Source: ZC4RG30 sp965652645
GTDB lineage: Bacteria; Pseudomonadota; Gammaproteobacteria; Steroidobacterales; Steroidobacteraceae
Direction of reading: 5' to 3'
NCBI GenBank assembly: GCA_965652645.1
Contig: CBFGXE010000004.1
Location: 62,001 to 126,000 of the forward strand
Length of the DNA: 64,000 nt
Part shown: positions 54,804-64,000 of the stretch, one piece after another
How positions within the stretch are numbered: position 1 is the stretch's first letter
How the letters are laid out: the number at the start of each line of letters is the position of its first letter
Position numbers and translations under genes: made by a program
The notes under the pieces: generated by a model
Database searches by the model: none
What the model was told of the DNA's origin: nothing
What the model saw: the letters and a program-made list of their open reading frames with translations, nothing else

Positions 54804-55408
54804 CGGGTCCCTCCGGCGGACTGCACAGCCTGCAGCAGGCATGCGGTTTCGTACAGGGGCAGCCCCATCACCCCCGAATAACTGCCGGCAATATGTTCGA
54901 TGAACACCGCGCCGAGGCCCTGGATGGCATAGGCCCCGGCCTTGCCCTCAGGCTCCCCTGTATCCCAGTACGCCGCGGCCTCGGTGACGCTGATCGCGCG
55001 CATGCGCACAAGGCTTTCGGATACGGCCTCGAGAACCGGGGCCCCGCCGGGTGGTGCCAACGCCACGGCCGTGAGCACCCGGTGCCCGCGCCCGCCCAGT
55101 TGCGTGAGCATGCGGATGGCGTCCTCGCGTCCGGCGGGCTTGCCGAACACCTGGCCATCGGCCGTCACCACGGTGTCGGCCCCGAGCACGGCGCGGCGGC
55201 CACCGTCGCGTCGTCGTCCCTCCAGCGCCTTCATGCGGGCCAGGCGCTGCGCCAGCGCTTCGGGCGCCTCGCCGGCCAGCCCGGTTTCGTCCACGTCCGC
55301 CGGCAGCACATCGTGTGCGATGCCCAGCTGGTCCAGCAGCTCACGCCGCCGCGGCGAAGCGGAGGCGAGCACGATGCGCGGGAAGGCGAATGGACCCAAT
55401 CTTTTCAC
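54800..55408 (-). CDS. maf: Maf-type nucleoside triphosphate pyrophosphatase (dTTP/UTP, YhdE-like)
   Basis: House-cleaning pyrophosphatase of 202 residues that removes modified or excess pyrimidine triphosphates. Motifs are IVLASASPRRRELLDQLGI (about residues 12-30), AVLGADTVVTADGQVFGKP and GAYAIQGLGAVFIEHIAGSY, all in the order of the family. Position between rlmH and rng supports the YhdE type. ATGA overlaps on both sides imply coupled translation within the block. Confidence 0.95.
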   Translation of the reverse strand: MKRLGPFAFPRIVLASASPRRRELLDQLGIAHDVLPADVDETGLAGEAPEALAQRLARMKALEGRRRDGGRRAVLGADTVVTADGQVFGKPAGREDAIRMLTQLGGRGHRVLTAVALAPPGGAPVLEAVSESLVRMRAISVTEAAAYWDTGEPEGKAGAYAIQGLGAVFIEHIAGSYSGVMGLPLYETACLLQAVQSAGGTR

Positions 55409-55872
55409 TCCCGGTGGTAGGGATGGCCGTCAAGCAGCGTCACGGCGCGGTAGACCTGCTCGGCGAACACCACGCGCACCAGCGCATGCGGCAGCGTCAG
55501 CGCCGACAGCGACCAACGCTCCTGCGCGCGTGCCAGCACTTCGGGCGCGAAGCCGTCGGCCCCGCCGACCAGGAAGGCCAGGTCATTGCCGGCCTGCATG
55601 CGCTGGGCCAGCCAGCGCGACAACTCGATGCTGGTGCGCTGCCTGCCGTGTTCGTCCAGCGCCACCACGTGGTCCTGCGCACGCAGCGCACCCAGGATGG
55701 CCTTGCCCTCTTCGGCCATGGCGCGCGCGGTATCGCCGCTGCCACGGCGGCCGGCGGGAATCTCCACAAGTTCCACGGGAAGGCGCGGCTTCAGCCGCCG
55801 TGTGTAGTCGTTGTAGCCGTCGCTGATCCACGCGGGCATGCGCTGCCCCACGGCGATCAAACGGATGCGCAC
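55405..55872 (-). CDS. rlmH: 23S rRNA pseudouridine-1915 N3-methyltransferase RlmH
   Basis: SPOUT-class methyltransferase of 155 residues, dimeric, that methylates pseudouridine 1915 of 23S rRNA in assembled ribosomes. The knot region shows AFLVGGADGFAPEVLARA (about residues 99-116) and SLSALTLPHALVRVVFAEQV, and the C-terminus ends GHPYHRE, the typical family end. It lies 3 bp after rsfS and overlaps maf by four bases. Confidence 0.97.
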   Translation of the reverse strand: MRIRLIAVGQRMPAWISDGYNDYTRRLKPRLPVELVEIPAGRRGSGDTARAMAEEGKAILGALRAQDHVVALDEHGRQRTSIELSRWLAQRMQAGNDLAFLVGGADGFAPEVLARAQERWSLSALTLPHALVRVVFAEQVYRAVTLLDGHPYHRE

Positions 55873-55875
55873 GGA

Positions 55876-56400
55876 TCAGCCCCGCGGGCGTGCGTTTTTC
55901 ACCGCGCGCTTGCCGCGTGCCGGTGCCGTCTTGCGTGCGGGCGCGGCGCGCGAGGGCCGGGCCTTGCCCTTTGCCGGGGTGGACTTCCTCGCCGGCGTCG
56001 CCTGCTTCCTGCCGGCCTTCGGCCGGGTTTTTGCGCGCGGCCTGGCCGCCGGTGCGGTTTCCCACAGCTCTTCAAGCCCGTAGAACTCCCGCACCCGGGG
56101 CAGCATCACGTGCACCAGCACGTCGTTGAGGTCGACCAGCACCCACTCGCCATCGCGCTGGCCTTCCACCCCCATGGGGCGGAAGCCGGCTGCCTTGGCG
56201 CGTTCGACCACGCGGTCGGCGATGGACTTCACATGGCGGTCGGAGTTGCCCGAGGCCAGCACCATGCAGTCGGACACGTCGGTGACATGGCGCACGTCCA
56301 GCACCTTGACGTTGGTGGCCTTCATGTCGGCGAGGGCGGCGGTGACGGTCTTCACCAGCGCGGCGCGCGCGGGCGGACGGGAGAGCTTACGGGCTGCCAT
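55876..56400 (-). CDS. rsfS: Ribosomal silencing factor RsfS with a long basic C-terminal tail
   Basis: Binds L14 of the 50S subunit and blocks subunit joining in starvation. The RsfS domain occupies residues about 14-112, with VLDVRHVTDVSDCMVLASGN and VEGQRDGEWVLVDLNDVLVH. From about residue 116 to 174 there is an extension of Lys, Arg, Ala and Pro (for example RKSTPAKGKARPSRAAPARK) that the 105-residue E. coli protein lacks. It could strengthen rRNA binding. The ATG at 56400 fits the domain start; a few upstream codons are also open. Confidence 0.94.
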   Translation of the reverse strand: MAARKLSRPPARAALVKTVTAALADMKATNVKVLDVRHVTDVSDCMVLASGNSDRHVKSIADRVVERAKAAGFRPMGVEGQRDGEWVLVDLNDVLVHVMLPRVREFYGLEELWETAPAARPRAKTRPKAGRKQATPARKSTPAKGKARPSRAAPARKTAPARGKRAVKNARPRG

Positions 56401-56405
56401 GTGCC

Positions 56406-57062
56406 TCAAGCATACCACCCCCTTTCCTTGAGCAGCCTGCAGACGCTGTCGGGAACCAGGTAGCGGGGATCGCGGCCGCGGGCAATCAATGCCCGCAGTT
56501 CGGTGGAGGAGATTTCAAGTTGCGTCACGGCATGCACGAACACGCGCCCGGCGGTGGCCTCGTGCAGGTCGCGCACGGAGCCGGTGCCCCGGTCCACCAT
56601 CACCTCGCCCAGCGGACCCTGGGTGGGCGCCTTCCAGCCCGGCCGGTGGGCCACCACCACGTGGGCCAGCTCGAGGATCTCGCGCCAGCGATGCCAGTTG
56701 GGCAGGCCCAGGAAGGCATCCATGCCCAGCAGCAGGCAGATGGAGCGCTGCGGGAACTCCGCACGCAGTTCGGAAAGCGTGTCGACGCTGTAGGAAAGCC
56801 CGCTGCGGCGCGTCTCGCGGTCATCCACCGTGAAGGCCGGCTCGTCGGCCACGGCAGCGCGCACCAGCGCCAGGCGCATTTCCGCGCTGGCCTGGGTGGC
56901 CTCGCGATGCGGTGGATTGCCGGTGGGCAGGAAGCACACTTCCTCCAGTCGCAGGGCCTCGCGCAATTCGAAGGCCGTGCGCAGGTGGCCATGATGCACC
57001 GGGTCGAAGGTGCCCCCGAAGATGCCGAGCGGGCCATTGCCCTGGGCGCGCGAGGCACTCAT
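56406..57062 (-). CDS. nadD: Nicotinate-nucleotide adenylyltransferase
   Basis: NAD biosynthesis enzyme of 218 residues joining nicotinate mononucleotide and ATP. The nucleotidyltransferase motif is LGIFGGTFDPVHHGHLRTA (about residues 12-30, with the HxGH site), SICLLLGMDAFLGLPNWHRW follows, and ISSTELRALIARG is the C-terminal ISSTxIR motif. The start overlaps the holA stop by four bases and rsfS follows 5 bp on, the conserved holA-nadD-rsfS order. Confidence 0.96.
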   Translation of the reverse strand: MSASRAQGNGPLGIFGGTFDPVHHGHLRTAFELREALRLEEVCFLPTGNPPHREATQASAEMRLALVRAAVADEPAFTVDDRETRRSGLSYSVDTLSELRAEFPQRSICLLLGMDAFLGLPNWHRWREILELAHVVVAHRPGWKAPTQGPLGEVMVDRGTGSVRDLHEATAGRVFVHAVTQLEISSTELRALIARGRDPRYLVPDSVCRLLKERGWYA

Positions 57063-58078
57063 GCCGCCAGCGTACCCGCATGGAGCACCGGCCGGCCGCT
57101 GGCGAACTCCGCCACCACCATGGCCAGTGCATCCCAGGCATTGCCGTGGCGACGGCCCTTGGCGATGAGATCCACCTGCGCCATCTGCAGGTCCAGGCGC
57201 GCGAAGAACGCCCGCCCCAGCGGACGCAGCCGTGCCGCGGCCTGCGGCACCAGCTGCTTGTGGCGCGAGAAGACCGGCACGGAGGCGCCGGGCACCAGGG
57301 TGATCCACAACATGCGCAGCTCCTGCCACACCGACCACAACACCAGCGGGGTCTCGACGCCTTCGGCGCGCAGCCCGGACAGCACGCGCAGCGCCCGCGG
57401 GGCATCCCCCTGCAATACGGCCTCGCCCAGCTGCGCCACGTCGAAGCGGCTGCTCTGCGCGCCGGAGGCCAGCACCTCGGCCGCGCCTGCACGGCGCACG
57501 CCATTGAGCGCCAGCTTGCGCAGTTCCTGCACTGCGGCCAGCAGGTTGCCCTCGGTCTGCTGCGCGAGCAGGGCGAGGGCCTCGTCATCCAGTTCCACGC
57601 CTTCTGACGCGGCGCGCTGCCGCAGCCAGCCCGGGTACTGCGCCACCGCCGGCACGGCGGCATCCACCCACACGCCGGCGTTGTCGAGTGCCTGCACCCA
57701 GGAGGTCTTGCGGGTGTTCCAGTCCAGCTCGCCGGTGGTCACCAGCAGGATCAGGTCGGGACCGGCCGTGCGCACCAGCTCCTGCAGGGCCTTGCCCCCC
57801 TCGGTGCCGGGCTTGGCGGAGGGAATGCGGATCTCCACCACGCGGCGGGCCGCGAACAGCGACAGGGCCTGGCAGCTGGCAAAGATGTCGTCCCAGGGAC
57901 CGCCATTGGCGCGCTCGATGAAGAACACCTCGCGCTCGGTGAAACCCGCGGCACGCGCGGCCGCACGGATGGCGTCGCCCGCCTCCCCCTGCGTCAGGGG
58001 CTCGGCGCCGGAGAGCAGATAGACTGGGGCAAGCCCCCGCTTGAGCGCGGCGGACAGCTTTTCCGGTGTGGTTCTCAA
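57059..58078 (-). CDS. holA: DNA polymerase III subunit delta
   Basis: Clamp-loader subunit that opens the beta clamp; 339 residues. Family features are the N-terminal RGLAPVYLLSGAEPLTQGEA (degenerate nucleotide fold), then FFIERANGGPWDDIFASC, and LALLAQQTEGNLLAAVQELRK near the lid. The start is a TTG at 58078, 7 nt after a TATAAT box, so translation may begin at the very 5' end. In most relatives leuS-lptE precede it directly; here 4.1 kb of other genes intervene. Confidence 0.94.
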   Translation of the reverse strand: MRTTPEKLSAALKRGLAPVYLLSGAEPLTQGEAGDAIRAAARAAGFTEREVFFIERANGGPWDDIFASCQALSLFAARRVVEIRIPSAKPGTEGGKALQELVRTAGPDLILLVTTGELDWNTRKTSWVQALDNAGVWVDAAVPAVAQYPGWLRQRAASEGVELDDEALALLAQQTEGNLLAAVQELRKLALNGVRRAGAAEVLASGAQSSRFDVAQLGEAVLQGDAPRALRVLSGLRAEGVETPLVLWSVWQELRMLWITLVPGASVPVFSRHKQLVPQAAARLRPLGRAFFARLDLQMAQVDLIAKGRRHGNAWDALAMVVAEFASGRPVLHAGTLAA

Positions 58079-58084
58079 GGCCGC

Positions 58085-58091
58085 TATTATA
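58085..58091. promoter_or_regulatory. Overlapping divergent -10 boxes of holA and the HIT gene
   Basis: The same AT-rich core reads TATAAT on the minus strand (58091-58086), 7 nt before the holA TTG, and TATTAT on the plus strand (58085-58090). The plus transcript would start near 58097 and include an ACGGAGG ribosome site (58112-58118) for the HIT gene. Confidence 0.55.
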
Positions 58092-58124
58092 GGCCCAAGT
58101 CAGCGCCCCCACGGAGGCCCGGGC

Positions 58125-58472
58125 ATGCCTACGCTCTTCGAACGCATCGTCGCCCGCGAGATTCCTGCGGACATCGTCTACCAGGATCACGAGGTCACGG
58201 CCTTCCGCGACATCCATCCGCGCGCGCCCGTGCACATCCTCATCGTGCCCAACAAGCCCATCCCCACGGCCAACGACATTGCCGACGAGGACGCCCCGCT
58301 GATCGGCAAGCTGTTCCTGGTGGCGCGCGACCTGGCGAAGCAGCAGGGCATTGCCGAAGACGGCTACCGGCTGCTGGTGAACTGCAACCGGCATGGCGGG
58401 CAGGAGGTCTACCACCTGCACCTGCACCTGATCGGCGGCGCGCCCCTCGGCCCCATGACCGGGGCCCGCTAG
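58125..58472 (+). CDS. HIT-family purine nucleoside phosphoramidase (HinT-like)
   Basis: Small hydrolase of 115 residues of the histidine-triad family, acting on AMP-lysine-type phosphoramidates. The triad YHLHLHLIGGAPLGPM (His-x-His-x-His at about residues 99-103) sits near the C-terminus, and the N-terminal FERIVAREIPADIVYQD with FRDIHPRAPVHILIVP is typical HinT. A strong ribosome site precedes the ATG. It leads a plus-strand group that splits lptE from holA. Confidence 0.94.
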   Translation: MPTLFERIVAREIPADIVYQDHEVTAFRDIHPRAPVHILIVPNKPIPTANDIADEDAPLIGKLFLVARDLAKQQGIAEDGYRLLVNCNRHGGQEVYHLHLHLIGGAPLGPMTGAR

Positions 58473-59474
58473 ATGGCCACCGCGCGGGCCAGGAAGAGCG
58501 CCGCCAGGACCGCCCCGGCCGACGGACTCTACCCGCCGCTGCGCGCGCTGCGCACCGGGCGCCTGAAGGTCTCGAAGCTGCACGAAATCCATTACGAGGA
58601 GAGCGGCAACCCGAAGGGCAAGCCGGTGGTGTTCCTGCACGGTGGCCCCGGCGGCGGCACCAACCCGCAGATGCGCCGGTTCTTCGATCCGAAGCGCTAC
58701 CGCATCGTGATGTTCGACCAGCGCGGCTGCGGCCGCAGCACGCCCCATGCCTCGCTGGAGGAAAACACCACCTGGGACCTCGTCGCCGACGCCGAGAAGC
58801 TGCGCGAGCTGCTGGGCATCGAGCGCTGGCAGGTATTCGGCGGCAGCTGGGGTTCCACGCTGGCGCTGGCCTATGCGCAGAAGCATCCCGGGCGCGTCAC
58901 CGAGCTCGTGTTGCGCGGCATCTTCCTGCTGCGCCGCTCGGAGCTGGAATGGTTCTACCAGAGCAGCGAAGGCGCGGCTGCACTGTTTCCGGACCTGTGG
59001 GAGCACTACCTCGCCCCCATTCCGGAGGAAGAGCGCTACGACCTGATGCGCGCCTACTACCGGCGCCTCACCAGCACCGACGCCAGGGAACGCAACGCCG
59101 CCGCGCGTGCCTGGTCCGTGTGGGAAGGGGCCACCAGCCACCTGCGCAGCGATCCTTCCTATGTGGCCAAGATGCGCGAGACCGACTATGCGGCGGCATT
59201 CGCGCGCATCGAGTGCCACTATTTCGTGAATGGCGGCTTCCTGGAATGCGACGACCAGCTGCTGCGCGACGTGCCGAAGATCCGGCACATCCCGGCGGTG
59301 ATCGTGCAGGGGCGTTATGACGTGGTGTGTCCCATGCGCAGCGCCTGGCACCTGCACCGGGCCTGGCCCGGGTCCGAATTGGTGATCGTGCCGGATGCGG
59401 GACATTCGGCCTTCGAGCCCGGCATAGCCCGGGCCCTGCGCCGCGCCACCGACAAGTTCGCAAGGCGTCGCTAA
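58473..59474 (+). CDS. pip: Proline iminopeptidase
   Basis: Alpha/beta hydrolase (peptidase S33) of 333 residues that releases N-terminal proline from peptides. The oxyanion motif is VVFLHGGPGGGTNPQMRRFF, then VMFDQRGCGRSTPHASLEEN, the nucleophile elbow is VFGGSWGSTLALAYAQ (Ser), and the catalytic His lies in VIVPDAGHSAFEPG. It starts directly at the base after the HIT stop codon, so the two are cotranscribed. Confidence 0.94.
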   Translation: MATARARKSAARTAPADGLYPPLRALRTGRLKVSKLHEIHYEESGNPKGKPVVFLHGGPGGGTNPQMRRFFDPKRYRIVMFDQRGCGRSTPHASLEENTTWDLVADAEKLRELLGIERWQVFGGSWGSTLALAYAQKHPGRVTELVLRGIFLLRRSELEWFYQSSEGAAALFPDLWEHYLAPIPEEERYDLMRAYYRRLTSTDARERNAAARAWSVWEGATSHLRSDPSYVAKMRETDYAAAFARIECHYFVNGGFLECDDQLLRDVPKIRHIPAVIVQGRYDVVCPMRSAWHLHRAWPGSELVIVPDAGHSAFEPGIARALRRATDKFARRR

Positions 59475-59475
59475 C

Positions 59476-61713
59476 ATGGACGCGCGCGCAGGGTTGCTGG
59501 CCGCAATGCTGTGCGCATCGCTCCCCGCGCTGGCGGCACAGCCGCCGCCGCCGCCGGGCTTCACGGCGGAACAGGCCGAAGCCGGGCGCGCGGCCTATGC
59601 ACGCCACTGCGCGGCCTGCCACGGCACCGCCATGGAAGGCGGCGTTGCCGGCCCTGCATTGCAGGGCAATGCCTTCACGCAGAAGTGGGGCAACCGCTGG
59701 CAGCAGCTGTTCGACCACACCCGCCGCACCATGCCGGTGACACAGCCGGGTGGCCTGCAGGGGGCGGAATACGAAGCACTCGCTGCGCTGATGCTGTCGG
59801 TCAACGGCGTGGCCCCGGGGCGGGAACGGCTGGCGATGGGCCCCTTCGAGAAACCCATCCCGGACGCGGAATGGCTGCATCATCGCGGCGACCCGGGCAG
59901 CCTCAACTATTCGCCCCTGGCGCAGATCCGCGCCGACAACATCGCCCGGGTGCGCGTGGCCTGGCGCTGGCGCTCGGACAACTTCGGTCAGTCCGTGTGG
60001 CCGAACTTCGAGGTCACTCCCCTGATGGCCCGCGGTGTGCTTTATGCAACCGCTGGCGCCTCGCGCAGCGTGGTGGCCATCGATGCGAAGAACGGCGAGA
60101 CGCTGTGGATGTACCGCACCGACGAGGGCAAACGCGGCGAGAATGCGCCGCGCAAGGGTCCGGGGCGGGGACTGGCGCTGCGCCGCGAGGGAGACCGCGA
60201 CATCCTCTACTTCATCACGCCCGGCTACCAGCTGGTCGCGCTGGAGGCGAAGAGCGGGCGGCCGCTGCAGGGTTTCGGCGAGAACGGCATCGTCGACCTC
60301 AAGCGCAACGCCGTACCGCCGCTGGACCCCGTCGAGGGTCCCATCGGGTCCAGCTCGCCGCCCGTGGTGGTGGGCGACGTGGTGATCGTGGGTTCGGCCT
60401 TCGGCACCGGTGCCGCACCACCGCGCAAGGAAATGCCCGCCGGCAACGTGATGGGCTTCGACGCGCGCACCGGGCGCAGGCTGTGGGTGTTCCACACCAT
60501 CGCCGGCGCGGATGATCCCGGCGGCAGGACGTGGACGGACGAAGCGCGTTCCTGGACCGGCAATGCCGGCGTGTGGCCGCCCTTCAGCCACGACGCGGAA
60601 CGGGGACTGGTGTACCTGCCGGTGGAGGCGCCCACCAGCGACTTCTATGGCGGCCATCGTCCCGGCGACAACCTCTACTCCAGCAGCCTGGTGTGCCTGG
60701 ACGCGCGCACCGGTGAACGCCGCTGGCACTACCAGCTCATCCACCATGACATCTGGGACTACGACCCGCCCGCACCGCCGCTGCTGATCGACATCACCGT
60801 GGCGGGACGCCGCATCCCGGCCGTGGCGCAGGTGACCAAGCAGGGTTTCACCTATGTGTTCGACCGCGTCACCGGGCAGCCGGTGTGGCCCATCGTCGAG
60901 CGGGAAGTGCCCGCGTCCGACGTGCCCGGCGAGATCACCGCGCGCACGCAGCCCTTCCCCACCCTGCCGGAGCCCTTCGAACGCCAGGGCGTGGGCGAGG
61001 CAGACCTCAACGACCTGACACCCGAGATCCATGCCGAGGCCAGGCGCATCGCGGAGCGATACCGCATGGGACCGCTGTACAACCCGCCCTCGGTGGTCAC
61101 GCCCGGGAATGGCGGCACGCTGATGGCGCCGGGGTCACAGGGCGGCGCCAACTGGCAGGGAGCGGTGGCGGACCCGGAAACCGGCATCATGTACGTGCCC
61201 ACCACCTCGACGTTCAGCGTGATCGGGCTGGGCAAGGATGCGGCGCGATCGAACCTCGACTACATCCTCACCGCCAGCAGCCGCATCACCGGCCCCTTCG
61301 GCCTGCCGCTGTCGAAGCCGCCCTGGGGCAGCATCGTGGCCATCGACCTGAACACGGGCCGGAAAATCTGGACGGTCGCCAACGGCGACACGCCGGAATA
61401 CGTGCGCAACCACGAGAAGCTGCGCGGCCTGAACATCCCGCGCACGGGCCATGACGACCGCGCCGGCCTGCTGGTGACGAAATCGCTGCTGTTTGCCGGC
61501 GAAGGCGCCGGCATGTTTGTCGCCAGCGAGGGAGGCACGAAGTTCCGCGCACATGACAAGCGCACGGGCGACGTCGTGTGGGAAATCGACCTCGGGCTGC
61601 GACAGACCGGCGTGCCGATGACCTATGCCGCCGGTGGCAAGCAGTACGTCCTGGTGGCCGTGGGCGCGCCGGGGCAGGCAGGGGAATTCGTGGCGCTGGC
61701 GCTGTCGGACTGA
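59476..61713 (+). CDS. PQQ-dependent quinohaemoprotein dehydrogenase with N-terminal cytochrome c (second copy)
   Basis: Exported dehydrogenase of 745 residues. A signal peptide (LLAAMLCASLPALA) is followed by a cytochrome c domain with CAACH (about residues 43-47) and then an eight-bladed PQQ propeller with WLHHRGDPGSLNYSPLAQI, TGRRLWVFHT, YQLIHHDIWDYDPPAPP and TGQPVWPIVEREVPASD. Architecture matches the 17.2-kb protein, but the Gly/Pro tract is absent. It follows pip by one base, so it is in the same unit. The substrate is an unknown alcohol or sugar-like compound. Confidence 0.9.
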   Translation: MDARAGLLAAMLCASLPALAAQPPPPPGFTAEQAEAGRAAYARHCAACHGTAMEGGVAGPALQGNAFTQKWGNRWQQLFDHTRRTMPVTQPGGLQGAEYEALAALMLSVNGVAPGRERLAMGPFEKPIPDAEWLHHRGDPGSLNYSPLAQIRADNIARVRVAWRWRSDNFGQSVWPNFEVTPLMARGVLYATAGASRSVVAIDAKNGETLWMYRTDEGKRGENAPRKGPGRGLALRREGDRDILYFITPGYQLVALEAKSGRPLQGFGENGIVDLKRNAVPPLDPVEGPIGSSSPPVVVGDVVIVGSAFGTGAAPPRKEMPAGNVMGFDARTGRRLWVFHTIAGADDPGGRTWTDEARSWTGNAGVWPPFSHDAERGLVYLPVEAPTSDFYGGHRPGDNLYSSSLVCLDARTGERRWHYQLIHHDIWDYDPPAPPLLIDITVAGRRIPAVAQVTKQGFTYVFDRVTGQPVWPIVEREVPASDVPGEITARTQPFPTLPEPFERQGVGEADLNDLTPEIHAEARRIAERYRMGPLYNPPSVVTPGNGGTLMAPGSQGGANWQGAVADPETGIMYVPTTSTFSVIGLGKDAARSNLDYILTASSRITGPFGLPLSKPPWGSIVAIDLNTGRKIWTVANGDTPEYVRNHEKLRGLNIPRTGHDDRAGLLVTKSLLFAGEGAGMFVASEGGTKFRAHDKRTGDVVWEIDLGLRQTGVPMTYAAGGKQYVLVAVGAPGQAGEFVALALSD

Positions 61714-61724
61714 GGCATCCGCCC

Positions 61725-62207
61725 TCAGACCCGGCATTGCCAGGTGAGCCGTCCCGCCGGATCAACGATTCCCGCCGCCAGCAGCCACAGCCTCGCATCC
61801 TGCGCGTCCTGTTCGAACCAGGCCCGCGTCGATCCCAGCCTGAAGCTGTATCCCCACTCGTCCATGTCGGCGCAGGCGCGCGCAAAGCCGCTCTGCGGCA
61901 GCTCGCTGGACAGCAGCAGCTGCAGGTAGCACACGCCGCATTCCTCGGCATCATCGCCGCCAGCGTTGGTATCGAGTCCGGCGCGCCGCTCGGGGGTCAT
62001 GCAGATGAAATGCGCGGCTTCATGCAGCACGGAATGAAGCGGCGTGTCATGGCGCGCGTAGAGCGTGCTGCCCCTGAGTCCGGCTTCCGGATTGCCCCAG
62101 TAGCTGCCGGGGATGTCCTCGTCGTGGGACACCATGCGCAGCTCCAGGCCGAAGCGCGCCAGCAGCGCGGCCACTGCCGCGCGATCCAGTCCACCCATGC
62201 GCAGCAT
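61725..62207 (-). CDS. Small HExxH-motif protein, possible zinc peptidase
   Basis: Protein of 160 residues not matched to a named family. It contains DTPLHSVLHEAAHFICM with a zinc-type HEAAH (about residues 62-66), and an acidic/cysteine stretch, DDAEECGVCYLQLLLS, about 25 residues on that could give a third ligand. No signal peptide or membrane helix is seen. It begins 8 bp after lptE on the same strand and is probably the third gene of a leuS-lptE transcript. The peptidase assignment rests on the motif alone. Confidence 0.7.
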   Translation of the reverse strand: MLRMGGLDRAAVAALLARFGLELRMVSHDEDIPGSYWGNPEAGLRGSTLYARHDTPLHSVLHEAAHFICMTPERRAGLDTNAGGDDAEECGVCYLQLLLSSELPQSGFARACADMDEWGYSFRLGSTRAWFEQDAQDARLWLLAAGIVDPAGRLTWQCRV

Positions 62208-62215
62208 GCGATGGC

Positions 62216-62710
62216 TCAGAGCGAGGCGAGCCGGCGCAGCACCATGCTGGCCATGTCGCGGGCCAGCGCCTCGCGCAGCACGTCGCGCTCGCGCTGCTTG
62301 GCCTGCTGGCGCCGCTCGTCGTAGCTGTAGATGCGCGACAGCAGGAACGGTTCGGCAGCCATCAGCTCCCGGCCTCCCGAGCGCACTTCCACTTCCACCT
62401 CGTAGATCAGCTCGTAGTCGGTGGGAATGTTGCGTGCGTCCACCGACAGCACGTTCTCGGTCACGCGGTCGCGCAGGATGCGCACGGTGGCGTCGTTGGC
62501 ACCCGCGGATTCCACCAGGGTGGCCCCGCTGGAGGTGAGCGAGCGGCGCAGCGCGCGCGTGAAATCGCTGTGCCTGTCGGCCGCCTCCACCTGCACCGTG
62601 GCCAGCCGCGGCGACAGGTGCTGCCGCCCCTGCAGCTGGAAGCCGCAACCGGCAAGCCAGGCCGCCGCCAGCAGTGGCAGGAACAGCCGCAGGCAGTGCG
62701 TGGCACGCAT
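62216..62710 (-). CDS. lptE: LPS-assembly lipoprotein LptE
   Basis: Outer-membrane lipoprotein of 164 residues that plugs the LptD barrel and helps place lipopolysaccharide on the cell surface. The signal peptide RLFLPLLAAAWLAGC ends in a lipobox with Cys at residue 22, followed by GFQLQGRQHLSPRLATV, and the domain ends with helices around REALARDMASMVLRRLASL. It follows leuS by 5 bp, the standard order. The usual next gene, holA, has been displaced by 4.1 kb. Confidence 0.93.
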   Translation of the reverse strand: MRATHCLRLFLPLLAAAWLAGCGFQLQGRQHLSPRLATVQVEAADRHSDFTRALRRSLTSSGATLVESAGANDATVRILRDRVTENVLSVDARNIPTDYELIYEVEVEVRSGGRELMAAEPFLLSRIYSYDERRQQAKQRERDVLREALARDMASMVLRRLASL

Positions 62711-62715
62711 GGCGG

Positions 62716-64000
<1,285 letters not shown>

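Overview
The window comes from the chromosome of a high-GC gammaproteobacterium. Four things point there: the ygfB-pepP-ubiH-ubiI-type operon facing zapA, a 6S RNA gene (ssrS) between zapA and fau, coq7 next to a Vfr/Crp-type regulator behind rplM-rpsI, and the leuS/lptE/holA/nadD/rsfS/rlmH/maf/rng block. Gene content and the strong GC bias of third positions suggest the Xanthomonadales-Nevskiales-Steroidobacterales part of the class. That placement is inference; no 16S rRNA is present.

Layout. 0-11.1 kb is core metabolism: the end of ispG, a degraded CPBP-protease scrap, phhB, the ubiquinone hydroxylase/pepP operon, zapA, 6S RNA, fau, an EVE-domain gene, a tiny transcription unit coding for a 16-residue Lys/Ala peptide, rpiA, and leuA behind a possible leader peptide and attenuator. 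11.1-19.8 kb mixes an exported CocE/S15-like hydrolase, a dihaem oxidoreductase and glnS with a PQQ/cytochrome c dehydrogenase followed by a Tat-exported HpcH/HpaI-type aldolase. 19.9-31.7 kb is core again: tRNA-Gln behind rplM-rpsI, coq7, crp, rpe, djlA, purC, yihY-like, arfB, pmbA, a half-length darP joined to purE-purK, and an ExeA-type ATPase fused to an FHA domain.

31.7-51.0 kb is a catabolic island. It holds a second HpcH/HpaI aldolase, four amidohydrolase-2 family enzymes, a cupin, a beta-keto-acid cleavage enzyme (BKACE), a single-domain and a three-domain SnoaL-like protein, an SDR, an iron alcohol dehydrogenase facing an aldehyde dehydrogenase, two MFS permeases, a GntR/FCD and an AraC regulator, and acetoacetyl-CoA synthetase. 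BKACE makes acetoacetate and acetoacetyl-CoA synthetase consumes it, so the island can be read as an uncharacterised route that opens and trims a cyclic, possibly aromatic, acid to a beta-keto acid and then to central acyl-CoAs. The substrate cannot be told from sequence.

51.0-64 kb is the minus-strand tldD-nitrilase-rng-maf-rlmH-rsfS-nadD-holA block. It is separated from lptE-leuS by about 4.1 kb carrying a HIT protein, proline iminopeptidase, a second PQQ/cytochrome c dehydrogenase and a small HExxH protein.

A recurring feature is the placement of -10-like hexamers 6-9 nt before start codons (phhB, DHOR, coq7, pmbA, darP, djlA, holA, an amidohydrolase), in two divergent pairs with overlapping -10 boxes. 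This suggests that leaderless transcripts are common here.
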